This document shows, piece by piece, positions 21,679-32,334 of a stretch of 64,000 nt of DNA. The stretch comes from Cyprinodon diabolis (taxonomy: Eukaryota; Chordata; Actinopteri; Cyprinodontiformes; Cyprinodontidae), in the NCBI GenBank assembly GCA_030533445.1, contig CM060076.1, forward strand, positions 24,104,603 to 24,168,602. The letters are read 5' to 3'. A program made the translations under genes and the position numbers. The stretch's first letter is position 1. Each line of letters begins with the position of its first letter. The notes beneath the pieces are model-generated. The model was not told the origin of the DNA and did no database searches. It worked only from the letters and a program-made list of their open reading frames with translations.

Positions 21679-24200
21679 TGTTGCTTGTGTTTTTCTTTTT
21701 CTAAAGCAATACTTGTGTTTGTCAGTAGGGGGCATAACTGCATCATATGATTGTTACAAGGACACATCCAAGGGCACCCAGGATGTAAATGCAACTTATT
21801 TTAGTTAAACCTTGGCACAAGAATTAAAATAAATCTGTCTAGGACCCATTTTTATGTAATTCAGAAATGCAATGAAAATGTCAACAATTCTAGTTGGGCT
21901 TCCCATAAATTCTTTTCCCCATCCAGAAGAAGCCGACTTGAGAAATTAAGTTTAACGTAAATCTGACAGGAGTCTGAATAATTTGGGGCCTTCTTTTAGG
22001 GAAATTAAATTAAAAAGCAATAAAAATGCTCATCTTGGTGGCGGTTGGCCACGTTTTCCCATGACTTCCTTTCTTGCCTTTTGTAAGCAATTGTTGCTTT
22101 TTTTAAATTGTGTTACCTCAAATTGCAGTTGCACTGTGAGCAGTGATAATTAGAGCCATTTTGGTTGCAGAAGGAATATACAGATGTTCAGTAAATTGTT
22201 TGATGACACGGTGCTGTATTCTGGCCAGTAGAGCATTTGAATCCCTATGAATGTCTCTAAATACTTTACCCCCTTTCTTTAGTTGTGTCCATTATATTTT
22301 TCAGGTAATATACCCTTAGAACAAGATTTTTTTTAAAGCAAAGTTGCTAAGTTGCAAAGTTGCTTTTCTTAAACTTAGACAAAGTCTAAGTCCCAATTCA
22401 ATTAAATCCTATAGGCAGATCCAAAGTCGGTCTCTGATAATTCAATTCAAACATTGTTGCAAAATAAAATCCTCAGAAAAAAATAGTATAAGTCTCATCC
22501 TATGGCAGCTTTCCTTCCAGCTTACTGAGCTTGTAGCACATTTGACTGCATTAAGTTGCTGACTTTGCACCAGTCCCTCATTCTGACCATACATGTGGCG
22601 ACATAAGTAAAGAAAACTTCCTTTTAACATGTAGAACCCTCAGCAGAAGCTTAATTAGTATTAGCAGCAATCTATTTTTTATTGGTCACATTTTTCATTT
22701 ATTGAATGTTTTAATCAATTTTAGTAAAGATAGTTTTCACAGTTTGATTGCCGTCATGTTATCTAAACGGTAGTTGTTTCTTTTTGTCTACCTTCGGAAC
22801 CGTCTGCGACCAGTAAGTAACTGTATCTGTGTGAACTCCATGTTTTACTGGTCAAGAAAACAACAAGTAGGTGTGATATTCATGGAAAGTGGCCTTTCTC
22901 TGATGGGAGGAGTGACCTTCCATCACAATAATAGTCCCACCTGGAGGTGTGAAACAGAAAGGAATCAGCAAGAGGGGGAAGCCTGGGGGGTTACCAGGAG
23001 TGACACCTCAGGGCTCCTCAATAGGGCCTCATAAAGCAGCAGCTACCCCCATAGTTAGATGAAACACAGCAAGGCTTCCTTATTCTTAAGGACTGACAGC
23101 GAAACAATATCAGCCTTTGGTCAGAGTGCAAAAGCAATTTCTCTCATCACTAGATGTTTTCCATGCTTTTATTTTTTTAAACTCAATTATATGTGAGTTT
23201 TTATACAATATTTAGTAACCATGTGTAAAAATTATCTCACAGTGATTTTGTGTGGGAAAACATCCTTTTTTATTGGGGGTGGAGGCATCAGAGACCCATT
23301 GAGAAGAGGGGTGATAGCACCTGTGGTGCAAACCCATGCCCACACTCTCATTAAAACAATACAACACAGTCAGAGGTGGTGAGTTTGCAGAAATGTGATG
23401 GGTACAGTTCAAGTACTTGACCCAGGCAAAAAGAAATCGATTTTCCAGGTAAAGTTCTTTAGTTTTCGTGGTTTATTTCACCTTAAGCAAGCAAACAGAA
23501 AAGGACAATCACTTCCTCCATGCTTCTCTTGCGCTTGTAAAAACACATACACCCACCGAGATGCATGCTGGTTCTACCAATGAGAGCCTTTTCATAAACT
23601 TAATTCGCCCAAAATGCTCATAACTAACCAGAAACCAAACATAACTAGATAACCAAAAAACATAATCTCAAATAAATAAAACTAGATTATTCACAATAAC
23701 TAAAAACTTTGTTTATTATTAACAAAAAATTATTGGCACCTACAGTTTATTTTGAATCTCAAGATTACGATTTAGGTAAAAGAACACAAACCGGTTAAAG
23801 CAGGATAAAGCATTCAGAATATCTGCGTATGATGCTGTCAGGTGGACGTGGAAAACTTGAGGCTTTGTTTATGATATCAGTGTCTGGGGCATGAGGACAT
23901 AGAGTTCTTCCACTGCACCAGATTTCTAAAGTATGTCATTCCGTATGTTATATCATTGAAAATATGTGTTTTAAGGGTTCTCAACAAAGAAGTCAATGTT
24001 ACTATCAATATGTATATTTGAAATAGCTTTTTAGCAGCTATCATGGTTTACTCTATCTACTAGAATTTAGAATTAGAATTAGATGGTTAAATATCTGTAA
24101 ATTTAAGTATTTTACAACAAATATTTGATTGTTTAGTTTTTATATATTGAAGGCATTAGATATTTCTTGCTGTTTAGGGTTTTTTGTTTCCTTTTTTTTA
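21679..24200. other. Intergenic, no gene recognised
   Basis: Mostly AT-rich. Short open frames (for example near 22774-23034) show no domain and no splice-supported extension. Nothing was identified apart from minor low-complexity tracts. Confidence 0.5.
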
Positions 24201-24204
24201 TTTA

Positions 24205-24298
<94 letters not shown>

Positions 24299-24299
24299 C
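24205..24299. repeat. (GATT)n microsatellite
   Basis: More than twenty near-perfect copies of the tetranucleotide, ending in TGATCAATC. Confidence 0.95.
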
Positions 24300-24389
24300 A
24301 ATCTCAAAGTGGAGAAATTAACTTGTAACATCAAATTGAGCAGGGTATTAAATATAAATAGGTTAATGCACAGGGGTATTACATAGTGA

Positions 24390-25170
24390 TTTCATATTAG
24401 TGATTGCACAAGTTATTGCCGTTATAGTGCTGCATTGTAAAGTCTGATGGCAGCAGAGATGAATGATGGTTCTGAAGGTAAACAGCACTACTTTTTACAA
24501 ACAGGGTGTAAGAGACTAAAGAGCTGCTCAACAGTCTGGTGCAGGGGGGTGAGAGGTGTCGTCCATGATGGATGTGGTCCAGGAAGTCCCAGATAAAATC
24601 TTTTTCTTTCTTGGAAGACCTGACTAAGAGGCACCAAAAAGTAAGTAATATTTCTAATACATTCAAAAGTGCTCAGGTGAATATAAAACTGAAGCTGCCC
24701 AAAGGGAAAGTACTGGATAAACGTTTTGTCCAGATCTGTAAAGAACTTTGGACCAGTGAGAATTGGATGAGTTGTAACCCCTGTAGAATGATAAAGGTAG
24801 GAAGGCAGTGTCCAGAAGGGCTTTATAAATGGATATTAGCCAGTGCTTCTGTCTTCTCAGTTTTAATGAAGGCCACGAGAGGACAAAGAGCAGCAATGAT
24901 GGGTCCTCAATGCAGAATTGGTGATTAAGCATTGTTCACTGTGATAAGGTGTGTCCAAGCAGTCACTGGCTGAAGAAGCTGCATTCAAGTAGAGAAAGTC
25001 TGCATAATCCAGAACTGGTAGAAACGTAGACTGAACAAGTCGTTTCCACACATCTGGTCTCAAGCTTGATTAATTTCTGTACTAAAATGCAGATTAGTTT
25101 TCTGCTTCTTCGGAAGATGTTCAAAAAATGTTGTTTATCACCAGTCCACACCTATAACAGCTGACTTTTT
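24390..25170 (-). mobile_element. LINE fragment: reverse-transcriptase C-terminal region, decayed
   Basis: On the minus strand the frame 25063-24863 reads WKRLVQSTFLPVLDYADFLY. The frame around 24932-24663 contains SIYKALLD. Both are hallmarks of the C-terminal part of CR1/L2/Rex1-type LINE reverse transcriptases (VLDYGDILY, IYKALLGKLP). Fragments fall in different frames, so it is a fossil. A further part near 24430-24600 (AGTCTGATGGCAGCAG, GTGAGAGGTGTCGTCCA) resembles another common fish repeat that often lies next to such copies. Confidence 0.6.
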
Positions 25171-25984
25171 CAGGGTTTGGACCGACTAATATGTGCAGAT
25201 CATCATGCAGGCCAGTATGGGAGCAAGTTCTGCAAAAAATCATGTATGCAGCCCGCAGACACAAGCAAGGGCATGCAAAGGGCATGGCCGTCCACATGCT
25301 CTTAGAAGAGCATTATTTATTATGAAATATGGATTTTTAAAATATTGAAAAGGTTCGGAGACATGATGAAAAATGCATACTTTTGCAGACATATTGCTGA
25401 TCAACAGATAATATTTTGGTAATGATTTCATAAACAATCTGTTTTTATTCATCTTCTTAATATTCACTAAGTAACATTAAAATGAAAGTCTCTTGAGAGA
25501 CTTGTGTTAACACTTGTATTGTTTCTCATGTGTTCCTAGTGTTCTGAAAACATTCAGGGAATTGTATCATCAAATATGTTTTTAATAAATGTTTTTAATA
25601 AATGTCCATATTCTTATCTTTAATTGGTTACCCTTCGCAGAATTTTTTTTTGGTTTTGTTTTAAGAAAAGAATATATTTAGGGACATTATGAAAGCTTTA
25701 TATCATAGCAGACATGGCTGCGGTTAATGGAGAATATTCTGGTAATATTTCAATAAACTACTGTATGTATTTATAACAATTTTCTTAATTTGGGCGAGGT
25801 TCCACCCAAAGTCACAAATAAAAGTCCTTTTTTTATCACAAGGCAGGGGGTTCCGTTTAAAATGTTTCTAATGTGTTCATGGTGTCAGAAAACACTTTTA
25901 AAGTTGTATCATTAAATGTGAATTCTTCATAACTCTCCTTATATCCTTTCTTTAGTTCTACTCATCAGACTAGAATTTGCCAAA

Positions 25985-26190
25985 CGCTCTCCATCCAACC
26001 GCACTGTGTTTGAGCTGTTTTGCAAGGAAGGATGGTTAAAAATGTCAGTCTGTCACTGTGCAAAACTGATCGAGACATAACCCAAGTGACTTGCAGCTGT
26101 AGTTGCAGCATAAGATGAAGCTACTAAGTACAAAGTATGAACTCAAGGGGGCTGAATAATTTTGGACAGCCAATTTTTCAGTTTTTTGTT
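25985..26190. repeat. Dispersed fish repeat fragment
   Basis: The phrase GTGACTTGCAGCTGTAGTTG, followed by CAAGGGGGCTGAATAATTTT, is a familiar dispersed repeat in fish genomes, probably from a non-autonomous DNA transposon. No ends are seen. Confidence 0.4.
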
Positions 26191-26479
26191 ATAAAAGTTT
26201 AAAATATCCAATGCATTTCATTCCGCTTCATGATTGTGGGTTTGGGTTCGACATTCTGGACATCATTCTAACCGCTTCTCTCAACACTTTGCTGGAATTT
26301 GTGCCATTTCCTGCAGACAGAACTGGTCTGAGTCAGGTATGTTGGCTTTCCTGCTTACATTTGAGCTCTGCACATAAACTTTCTATGAAAGTTGGTTTGT
26401 TGCCTGCTTTTTGATGGCCACTCAAAAATTGCAATTTTGTTGTCCTAAAGCTAACTAGTCTGTTGGTATACAGTATTTA

Positions 26480-26975
26480 TGTCATGGTGTAGCAGGTTTT
26501 CTAGCCCAGATGCAGAACTCCAGACACACAGCCAGGATTAAAGTCCAATATTTATTTGATAACCACAGGTTTTCCTCCTGGGAGGCAGAGAAGACAGAGC
26601 AGGTTAGGTTCAGGTTCTGATTAACAGACTTACAGGTTCTCAGGTTCAGACAGGGGTTCAGACAGGCAGGGTGGCTCAGGCTTGCTTAACCAAAACAATC
26701 CGGCTCAGAGTGGAGCTCTCAACCAGCTTAAATAGGGAGAGCTCTTAATGAGCTGATGGGAAACAGCTGTCCATGCTGAACCCAAGCTCCCCAGGCATGG
26801 ATCCACGGCGCCCTCTGGTGGGCAAACCTCTGGATCCTAACAGATAACAGAAAACACACAGAAAAGGGATCTACATCGCCCTCTGGAGGGCAAACCCCTG
26901 GATCCCAACAGAAACAGAAGCCCACAGGAAGGGATCCACGTCGCCCTCAGGAGGGCAAACCATTGGATCCCAACA
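26480..26975 (-). mobile_element. Solo LTR of a Ty3/gypsy-like element with 5-bp TSD
   Basis: The segment starts TGTCATGG and ends GGATCCCAACA, i.e. TGTTGGGATCC...CATGACA on the minus strand. It is flanked by the direct duplication ATTTA at 26475-26479 and 26976-26980. It has a minus-strand AATAAA (26551-26556 as TTTATT) and a TATTTAAG box. No internal sequence is present. The right third holds three tandem copies of a roughly 63-bp unit (GCCCTCTGGNGGGCAAACC, then GGATCCCAACAG). The ends and layout match the LTRs of the element at 28226-32937, so both belong to related families. Confidence 0.85.
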
Positions 26976-28009
26976 ATTTAGGGTTTTAAAATGGATGAAG
27001 TTGGGATGTTGTTTTCAGGCTCACAAGTGTCCACCATGGTCATTACAGCTGAGAAATTAGTTTCAACAATACTCTGGATGCGCCTTTTAAAAATAAATGA
27101 ATTTGAATTTTCAAACTGGCTTTTGGAATCTTTTTATCTGTGTGGTCCTTTAGGTTTTGTTAATAAAAAGATTTCATCATGGATGATGATGCAATTTTCA
27201 GCCAGGAGCTTACAAGTACCAGACTTGTGGATATCCACAACTACCTTTTTTCTGGTGTTTTCTACGCATATTTCCACATTTCTCATCAAAACATTGTGGT
27301 CTCTGGGTCACAGAACCTGTCTCGTTCCTAATAATGGCCAGACATCATGTGTTATCAAACTTGCATGCAATTGTTGAAAAAAAAAAATAATAATAAAAAA
27401 GAATGACCTTTGTGTGTCTTGAAACTGTGTCCAAGGAATAATCAGACTTGTTACTTCCCTGGCTTTTTTGAAGTTGAATGTTTGCAGAGGATTTTCTGAT
27501 TTTGAAGAAAGGAAGAAACAGTTTTTTTTATTTAATTTGATATCAGTAGAGGGGTTGCTGTTTGTCATTTTATGCTCTGGAGTCTCTGATCGCAACTTTG
27601 TTTTTTTTGGTCTACAAAGATATTGGCAAGAATATCTGTAGCACTTACAACTCACACCGGTGTGACTTGATCAGCCTGTAGTAGCTTGTAAAAACAAAAA
27701 CCTTTATTTTGGTAAGGCTGACTGATTGTTTTTCAATCATCAATGTCAGAAACCTTTGGCAGTTGATCATGAATACTGGACCATATACTTCTTAGTTAAG
27801 AGGTTGATAATGAAGTCCCAGAATAGTAGTCTGTGTATTGTTGAAAACAGAGGAACGTGGAGGAATGTGTCAAACCAAAGCTTAGATAACAGAGCTGCAG
27901 CTGAACTTGCTGAAATTGGCGTCTGTTTGCGGCTTTGGTGTTTGAGAAAATCTTTTACATGTTAGTTTAAAATTTTTTAATGTGTTTCCGTAAATTGAAT
28001 CTCTTCCAA
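26976..28009. other. Intergenic, nothing recognised
   Basis: Ordinary AT-rich sequence. The open frames on both strands (for example 26991-27377 and 27308-27655) have no recognisable domain. Confidence 0.5.
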
Positions 28010-28225
28010 CACAGTATTCCAAAAAAGTTAATGAACAATCCATTGGGCTTTCTGCTGATTTTCCAACTTTGAAGACGTTTCGCTTCCTATCCAGGAAGCT
28101 TTTTCAATTCAAAATGTCTGAAATAGCATTGAGATCAAAGCTTTATAGAGTGGCCTTGTTTTGGCTTAGAAAATAGGCATATTGAACCTGACGAGCGGAT
28201 CCACTCCTTTGGAATGGGGGTTGTT
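28010..28225 (-). mobile_element. Penelope-like element, 3' end (left part, split by LTR insertion)
   Basis: On the minus strand this ends with GGAAGCGAAACGTCTTCAAA, preceded by a stretch with CCACTCTATAAAGC. This is the familiar 3' tail of fish elements that carry the GIY-YIG endonuclease frame found at 33100-33330. It becomes contiguous with 32943 onwards once the LTR element is removed. The family name is from memory. Confidence 0.55.
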
Positions 28226-28939
28226 TGTCATGATGGCTTTCTGACAAACCCATATGCAGAACACACCACGGAGTCAGGGGTAAAAGTTCAACAGTTTATT
28301 AAAGGCATACACAGAGAAATATGAACTGGTTCTGGTACAGGTCCGGGACTGGAATCACTGATATCTGCAGAGATGGATAGTTTGATTAGCCAAGCAGTTT
28401 AGATGGCTTGTCGAGTGTGTTAATTTAGAATGTACCTTGGAGAGGTTCTGGCAGATCCTTTGAGAGGGGGGGAACCGGTTGGGTCCAGAAAATATGGATT
28501 CAGCAGGGAGCTCAGCAGCAGCAGCGTCTAGCTTCTGACTCATGAGTTTCTGACCTTGACTTGGTTTACTAGCTCTTCCTTGAGAGCTGTAGGAGGAATC
28601 CAGACTGATATCTTATGGTTTGGCTTCCTTGGGCAAGCAGGCAGGTTTTCAGGCAAAGCTCATCCAGACCTTCTGGGTTTCCTGTGAGCAAAGAAGACAA
28701 AGGCAGGTTAGAATCTAGTTTCTCTCTAGAGCCAACTAAGATTCTCTAAAAATGACAGAGGCTCGGGTTTGCTAACCAAACTTGGTCAACACTACGGCGT
28801 TGAAGGAAGGTCTGGCTGCTGCTTATATAGGAAGGTCTCCTGATGGGCTGATGAGCTTCAGGTGTGCTGGAGGGCTCCAGCCCAGGAGACCCACAGCGCA
28901 CCCTGCTGGAGACAGGTGGTGATTCTCCAGATCCCAACA
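28226..28939 (-). repeat. 3' LTR, complete
   Basis: 714 bp with TGT...ACA ends. Minus-strand signals are a TATATAAG box (about 28821-28828) and AATAAA (28295-28300). Its part from about 28463 rightwards recurs at 32340-32937. Confidence 0.85.
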
Positions 28940-28955
28940 GTACCCCCCCCTCAAG
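28940..28955 (-). other. Polypurine tract next to 3' LTR
   Basis: On the minus strand TTGAGGGGGGGGTAC abuts the TGTTGGG start of the 3' LTR, the expected site for plus-strand priming in gypsy elements. Confidence 0.7.
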
Positions 28956-28978
28956 GGAGGATACAAGACGCACCAAAA

Positions 28979-31240
28979 CTAGTCCAGAAAAAGGAAAAAA
29001 CAAAAAACAACCCACCCAGGGTGGGCGGAGGGGGCACCAGGCAAGGAGGGCAAGAAACGACAAAAACAGAGTCCAAAACCAAAAACAACCCACCCAGGGT
29101 GGGCGGAGGGGGAACCAGGCAGGGAGGGCAAAAAACAAAAGCTGAATCCAGAACAAAAAACGATCCACTTACGGTGGATGAAAGCAAAGAAAGTCTCAGA
29201 CAATTTCTCAGGTAGATTCTCAGGTGGCCGGCCGTGAGGCCGGCAGCGGGGCAGAGTCTCTGGTGGCCGGCCGTGGGGCCGGCAGCAGGACAGAGTCTCT
29301 GGTGGCTGGCCGTGGGACCGGTAGCGGGGCAGAGTTTCAAGTGGCCGGCCGTGGGGCCGGCAGCGGGGCAGAGTCTCAGGTGGCCGGCCGTGGGGCCGAA
29401 GGCATGGCCGACGTTCCGGGGGCCGGCTTCGGGGCCGGAGGCGTGGCAGAAGTTCTGGAGGTCTGCCGTTGGGCCTGAGGCGAGGCAGATGCTCAGGAGG
29501 CCTGCCACGAGGCCGGTGGCGAGGCCGATGCTCTGGAGGTCGACTGCAGGTCCAAAGACGTGGCAGAAGTTTAGGAGGCCTGCAGTTGGACCGGAGACGA
29601 GACAGATGCTCAGGGGGCCGACCACGGGGCAGAAAGCGAGGCTGACGCTCCGGAGGCCGACCGCGGGGCTGGAGATGAAGCAACGTCTTAGGGGGACCAC
29701 CGCCTGAACGGAGGCATGGCAGAGGTTCTGGTGACCGGCCGTGAAGCAGAGGTTCTGGAGGCCGGCCGAGGGTCCGGCAACGGAGCAGAGTCTTAGGTAG
29801 CCGGCTAAGGGGCCGAAGACGTGGCAGAGGTTCTGGGGGCTGGCCAAGGGTCCGGCAGCGGAGCAGAGTCTTAGGTGGCCGGCCTAGGGTCCGGTAGCGG
29901 AGCAGAGTCTTAGGTGACCAGCTGCGGGGCCGGAGGCGAAGCTGACGCTCTCGAGGCCTGCCACGGGGCCGGAGGCGAAGCAGCTTCTTAGGAGGATGAC
30001 GCTCCAATTTCAGTAGGTAGCCCCATGGGATACCCCGTCTCCTCTTCAGCGGCTGTGGAGCAGGCTCTGAGGTGACCGCCGACTGCGGCTGTGGAACAGG
30101 CTCTGAGGTGACCACTGACTGCGGCTCTAGAACAGACTCTGAGGTGACCGCCGACTGCGGCTCTGGAACAAACTCCGAGGTGACCGCCGACTGCGGCTCT
30201 GGAACAGGCTCTGAGGTGACCGCCGACTGCAGCTCTGGAACAGAGGAAACCGCCGACTGCGGCTCCTGGACTGGAACAGAGGAGACCGCCGACTGCGGCT
30301 CCTGGACTGGAGCAGAGGAGACCGCCGATTGCGGCTCCGGATCAGGAACAGAGGAGCCCGCCGATTGCGGCTCCGGATCAGGAACAGAGGAGCCCGCCGA
30401 TTGCGGCTCCGGGTCAGGAACAGAGGAGCCCGCCGATTGCGGCTCCAGATCAGGAACAGAGGAGCCCGCCGATTGCGGCTCCGGGTCAGGAACAGAGGAG
30501 CCCGCCGACTGTGGCTCCACGTCAGGAACAGAGGTGACCACCGACTGTGGCTCCACCTCGGGAATAGAGGAGACCACCGACTGTGGCTCCACCTCAGGAA
30601 CAGAGGAGACCACCGACTGTGGCTCCACCTCAGGAACAGAGGGGACCACCAACTGTGGCTCCACCTCGGGAACAGAGGAGACCACCCACTGAGGCTCCAC
30701 CTCCGGAACAGAGGAGACCACCCACTGTGGTTCCACATCTGGAACAGAGGAGACCACCGACTGTGGCTCCAACTCAAGCAAGGGAGAAACCGCCCGTAGC
30801 AGTAAAGGTTCGGTCTCTGAAGAGGCTGGTGATGCTCGCAGAGGACTCTTGGCGGTCAGGGGCGCCTGCAGAAAAGTCCTGGGAGGCGTAAAATCACATA
30901 CCTCTTTAAAATTCTGCTCAGGGGTCTCGGGACGGCACAGAGCTAACTCAGGGGTCTCTAGACGGCACAGAGCTAATTCAGGGGTCTTTAGACGGCTCAG
31001 AACCGGCTCGGGAGTCTCTAGACCGCTTGGAGCTGGTTCAGGGGTCTCTAAACGGCACGGAGCTGGCTCAGGGGTTTTAAAATGGCACGGAGCTGACTCA
31101 GGGGTTTCGAAATGGCACAGAACTGACTCAAGACGGCTCACGGCTGGCTCAGGGGTCTTTAGACGGCTCAGAACCGGCTCAGGGGTCTCTAGACGGCTCA
31201 GAGCTGGTTCAGGGGTCTCTAGACGGCTCAGAGCTGGCTT
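28979..31240 (-). CDS. Long tandem-repeat ORF in place of pol (about 740 codons)
   Basis: From the ATG at 31141 the frame gives 720 residues, and it is already open from about 31240. It is built from three in-frame repeat blocks. First come about 11 units of 10 residues (LETPEPALSR type). Then follow about 21 units of 12 residues (SSVPEVEPQSVV type, acidic). After a short link come about 20 units of 13 residues (RPPETLPRCRPHG type, strongly basic). The end has three hydrophobic stretches separated by PSLPGSPSAHPGW-like repeats. The DNA units are 30, 36 and 39 bp. No known domain was recognised. The frame could be a real product, or just an open minisatellite: in parts the opposite strand is also open (30072-30692). 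Strand choice rests on the element's gag and LTR orientation. Confidence 0.5.
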   Translation of the reverse strand, partial: KPALSRLETPEPALSRLETPEPVLSRLKTPEPAVSRLESVLCHFETPESAPCHFKTPEPAPCRLETPEPAPSGLETPEPVLSRLKTPELALCRLETPELALCRPETPEQNFKEVCDFTPPRTFLQAPLTAKSPLRASPASSETEPLLLRAVSPLLELEPQSVVSSVPDVEPQWVVSSVPEVEPQWVVSSVPEVEPQLVVPSVPEVEPQSVVSSVPEVEPQSVVSSIPEVEPQSVVTSVPDVEPQSAGSSVPDPEPQSAGSSVPDLEPQSAGSSVPDPEPQSAGSSVPDPEPQSAGSSVPDPEPQSAVSSAPVQEPQSAVSSVPVQEPQSAVSSVPELQSAVTSEPVPEPQSAVTSEFVPEPQSAVTSESVLEPQSVVTSEPVPQPQSAVTSEPAPQPLKRRRGIPWGYLLKLERHPPKKLLRLRPRGRPRERQLRLRPRSWSPKTLLRYRTLGRPPKTLLRCRTLGQPPEPLPRLRPLSRLPKTLLRCRTLGRPPEPLLHGRSPEPLPCLRSGGGPPKTLLHLQPRGRPPERQPRFLPRGRPPEHLSRLRSNCRPPKLLPRLWTCSRPPEHRPRHRPRGRPPEHLPRLRPNGRPPELLPRLRPRSRPPERRPCLRPHGRPPETLPRCRPHGRPLETLPRYRSHGQPPETLSCCRPHGRPPETLPRCRPHGRPPENLPEKLSETFFAFIHRKWIVFCSGFSFCFLPSLPGSPSAHPGWVVFGFGLCFCRFLPSLPGAPSAHPGWVVFCFFLFLD

Positions 31241-31609
31241 AGAGCATTAGGAGCTGGGCTAACAGGTTCAGAGACTGACTGTGGAAAAAGGCTAACTGGT
31301 GTGTAAGTGGATTCAGGTGCTTGTTTAGCTGAAAAGCTAACAGACTTAGAAACTGGGCAAGATTGTTTATGGTGAGGTGACAAGAAGGGGAAGAGGTCAT
31401 CTCTATCCCCGTAATAGAAGTTCCAAAGGTCAGACTCATGGACTACGGGAGGTCTGACTGTTTGGGTTGTGATCTGTGGTTCAATTTTAAGTTTCCTAAT
31501 GGATGGTTCTAACTGGTGATTGTGTAAGTGGTGGCTGAAACGGACTAAAACGGGCTGAGATTGACTGAACAAGGCTGTACAGAGCTGTACAGGGCAAGGC
31601 TGATCTGGA

Positions 31610-32255
31610 CTGGCCAGGACTGGACAGGACTAGACTGGACAGAACTGGGCTGTACTAGGCTGTACCGGGCTGAGCTGGGCAGAACGGGACTGAACAGGAC
31701 TGGACTGAACTGGGCCGAACTGGGCCGAGCCGGACTGAATTGAGCTGGACTGGACTGGACTGAGCTGTACTGGACTGAGCTGGGTTGAGCTGGGTTGGAC
31801 TGGGGTCCTGGATCTAGAACTGGCTCTGATTCGTATCTTGTTATCCAGGTAGTCTGCTATACAAATGAGCTCATCTAGGGTTTCTGGTTCCTCGATCTTA
31901 GCCAGCTCATTCCTAATGTCTTCATTTAGGGCGTGGTAGAAAATGTTTTTGAGCATAGAATCAGTCCATCCGGAAATAGCGGCTCTGACCCGGAGAATTC
32001 TTCTACAGATCTATCCCCCTGTTTGAAGTTTGACAGATCCTGGGATTTAGCAGATTCAAAAAAGGTTAGAGAGAATTTCTTCAAAGATTTTTCATATGTA
32101 CTGGTTTCTGAAGGAAAATTAGCCTTTCCCCACTTGCGGGCTTTTCCTGATAATCGGGACAGAATAAAGGTTATCTTTTCCTTGTCGTTTGGGAAACTGG
32201 AGGGAGAGAGTTCAAAAAACATTTTGCACTGAAGCAGGAACCCGTTAAATCTACT
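31610..32255 (-). pseudogene. Gag (capsid region) of Ty3/gypsy element, frameshifted
   Basis: The minus-strand frame from 32222 contains FELSPSSFPNDKEKITFILS and GKARKW, and the frame from 31956 contains LKNIFYHALNEDIRNELAKI. These are the central part of a retrotransposon gag capsid domain. The two halves are in different frames, with a shift near 31995-32015. The N terminus is missing together with the primer-binding site and the end of the 5' LTR. The C-terminal part (31800-31630) runs into a 15-bp periodic Ser/Pro/Val/Gln-rich array (SPVQL-type units). It is not functional as it stands. Confidence 0.7.
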
Positions 32256-32334
32256 AGGTATGCCAGAATACCTTTCAGGAAGTGAGAGGCGGACTGCAGG
32301 AAGTGACGGGCCGGATTCCGGAAGTGACGAAACT

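Noticed and set aside
30072..30692. Plus-strand 206-codon frame as a gene
   Set aside because: It is antisense to the element's own long frame, and its openness follows from the stop-free 36-bp unit. No promoter or splice evidence supports it.
29224..31250. Evenly spaced repeats that might be taken for a CRISPR-like array
   Set aside because: Units are contiguous with no unique spacers, code in frame, and lie inside an LTR element in a vertebrate genome.
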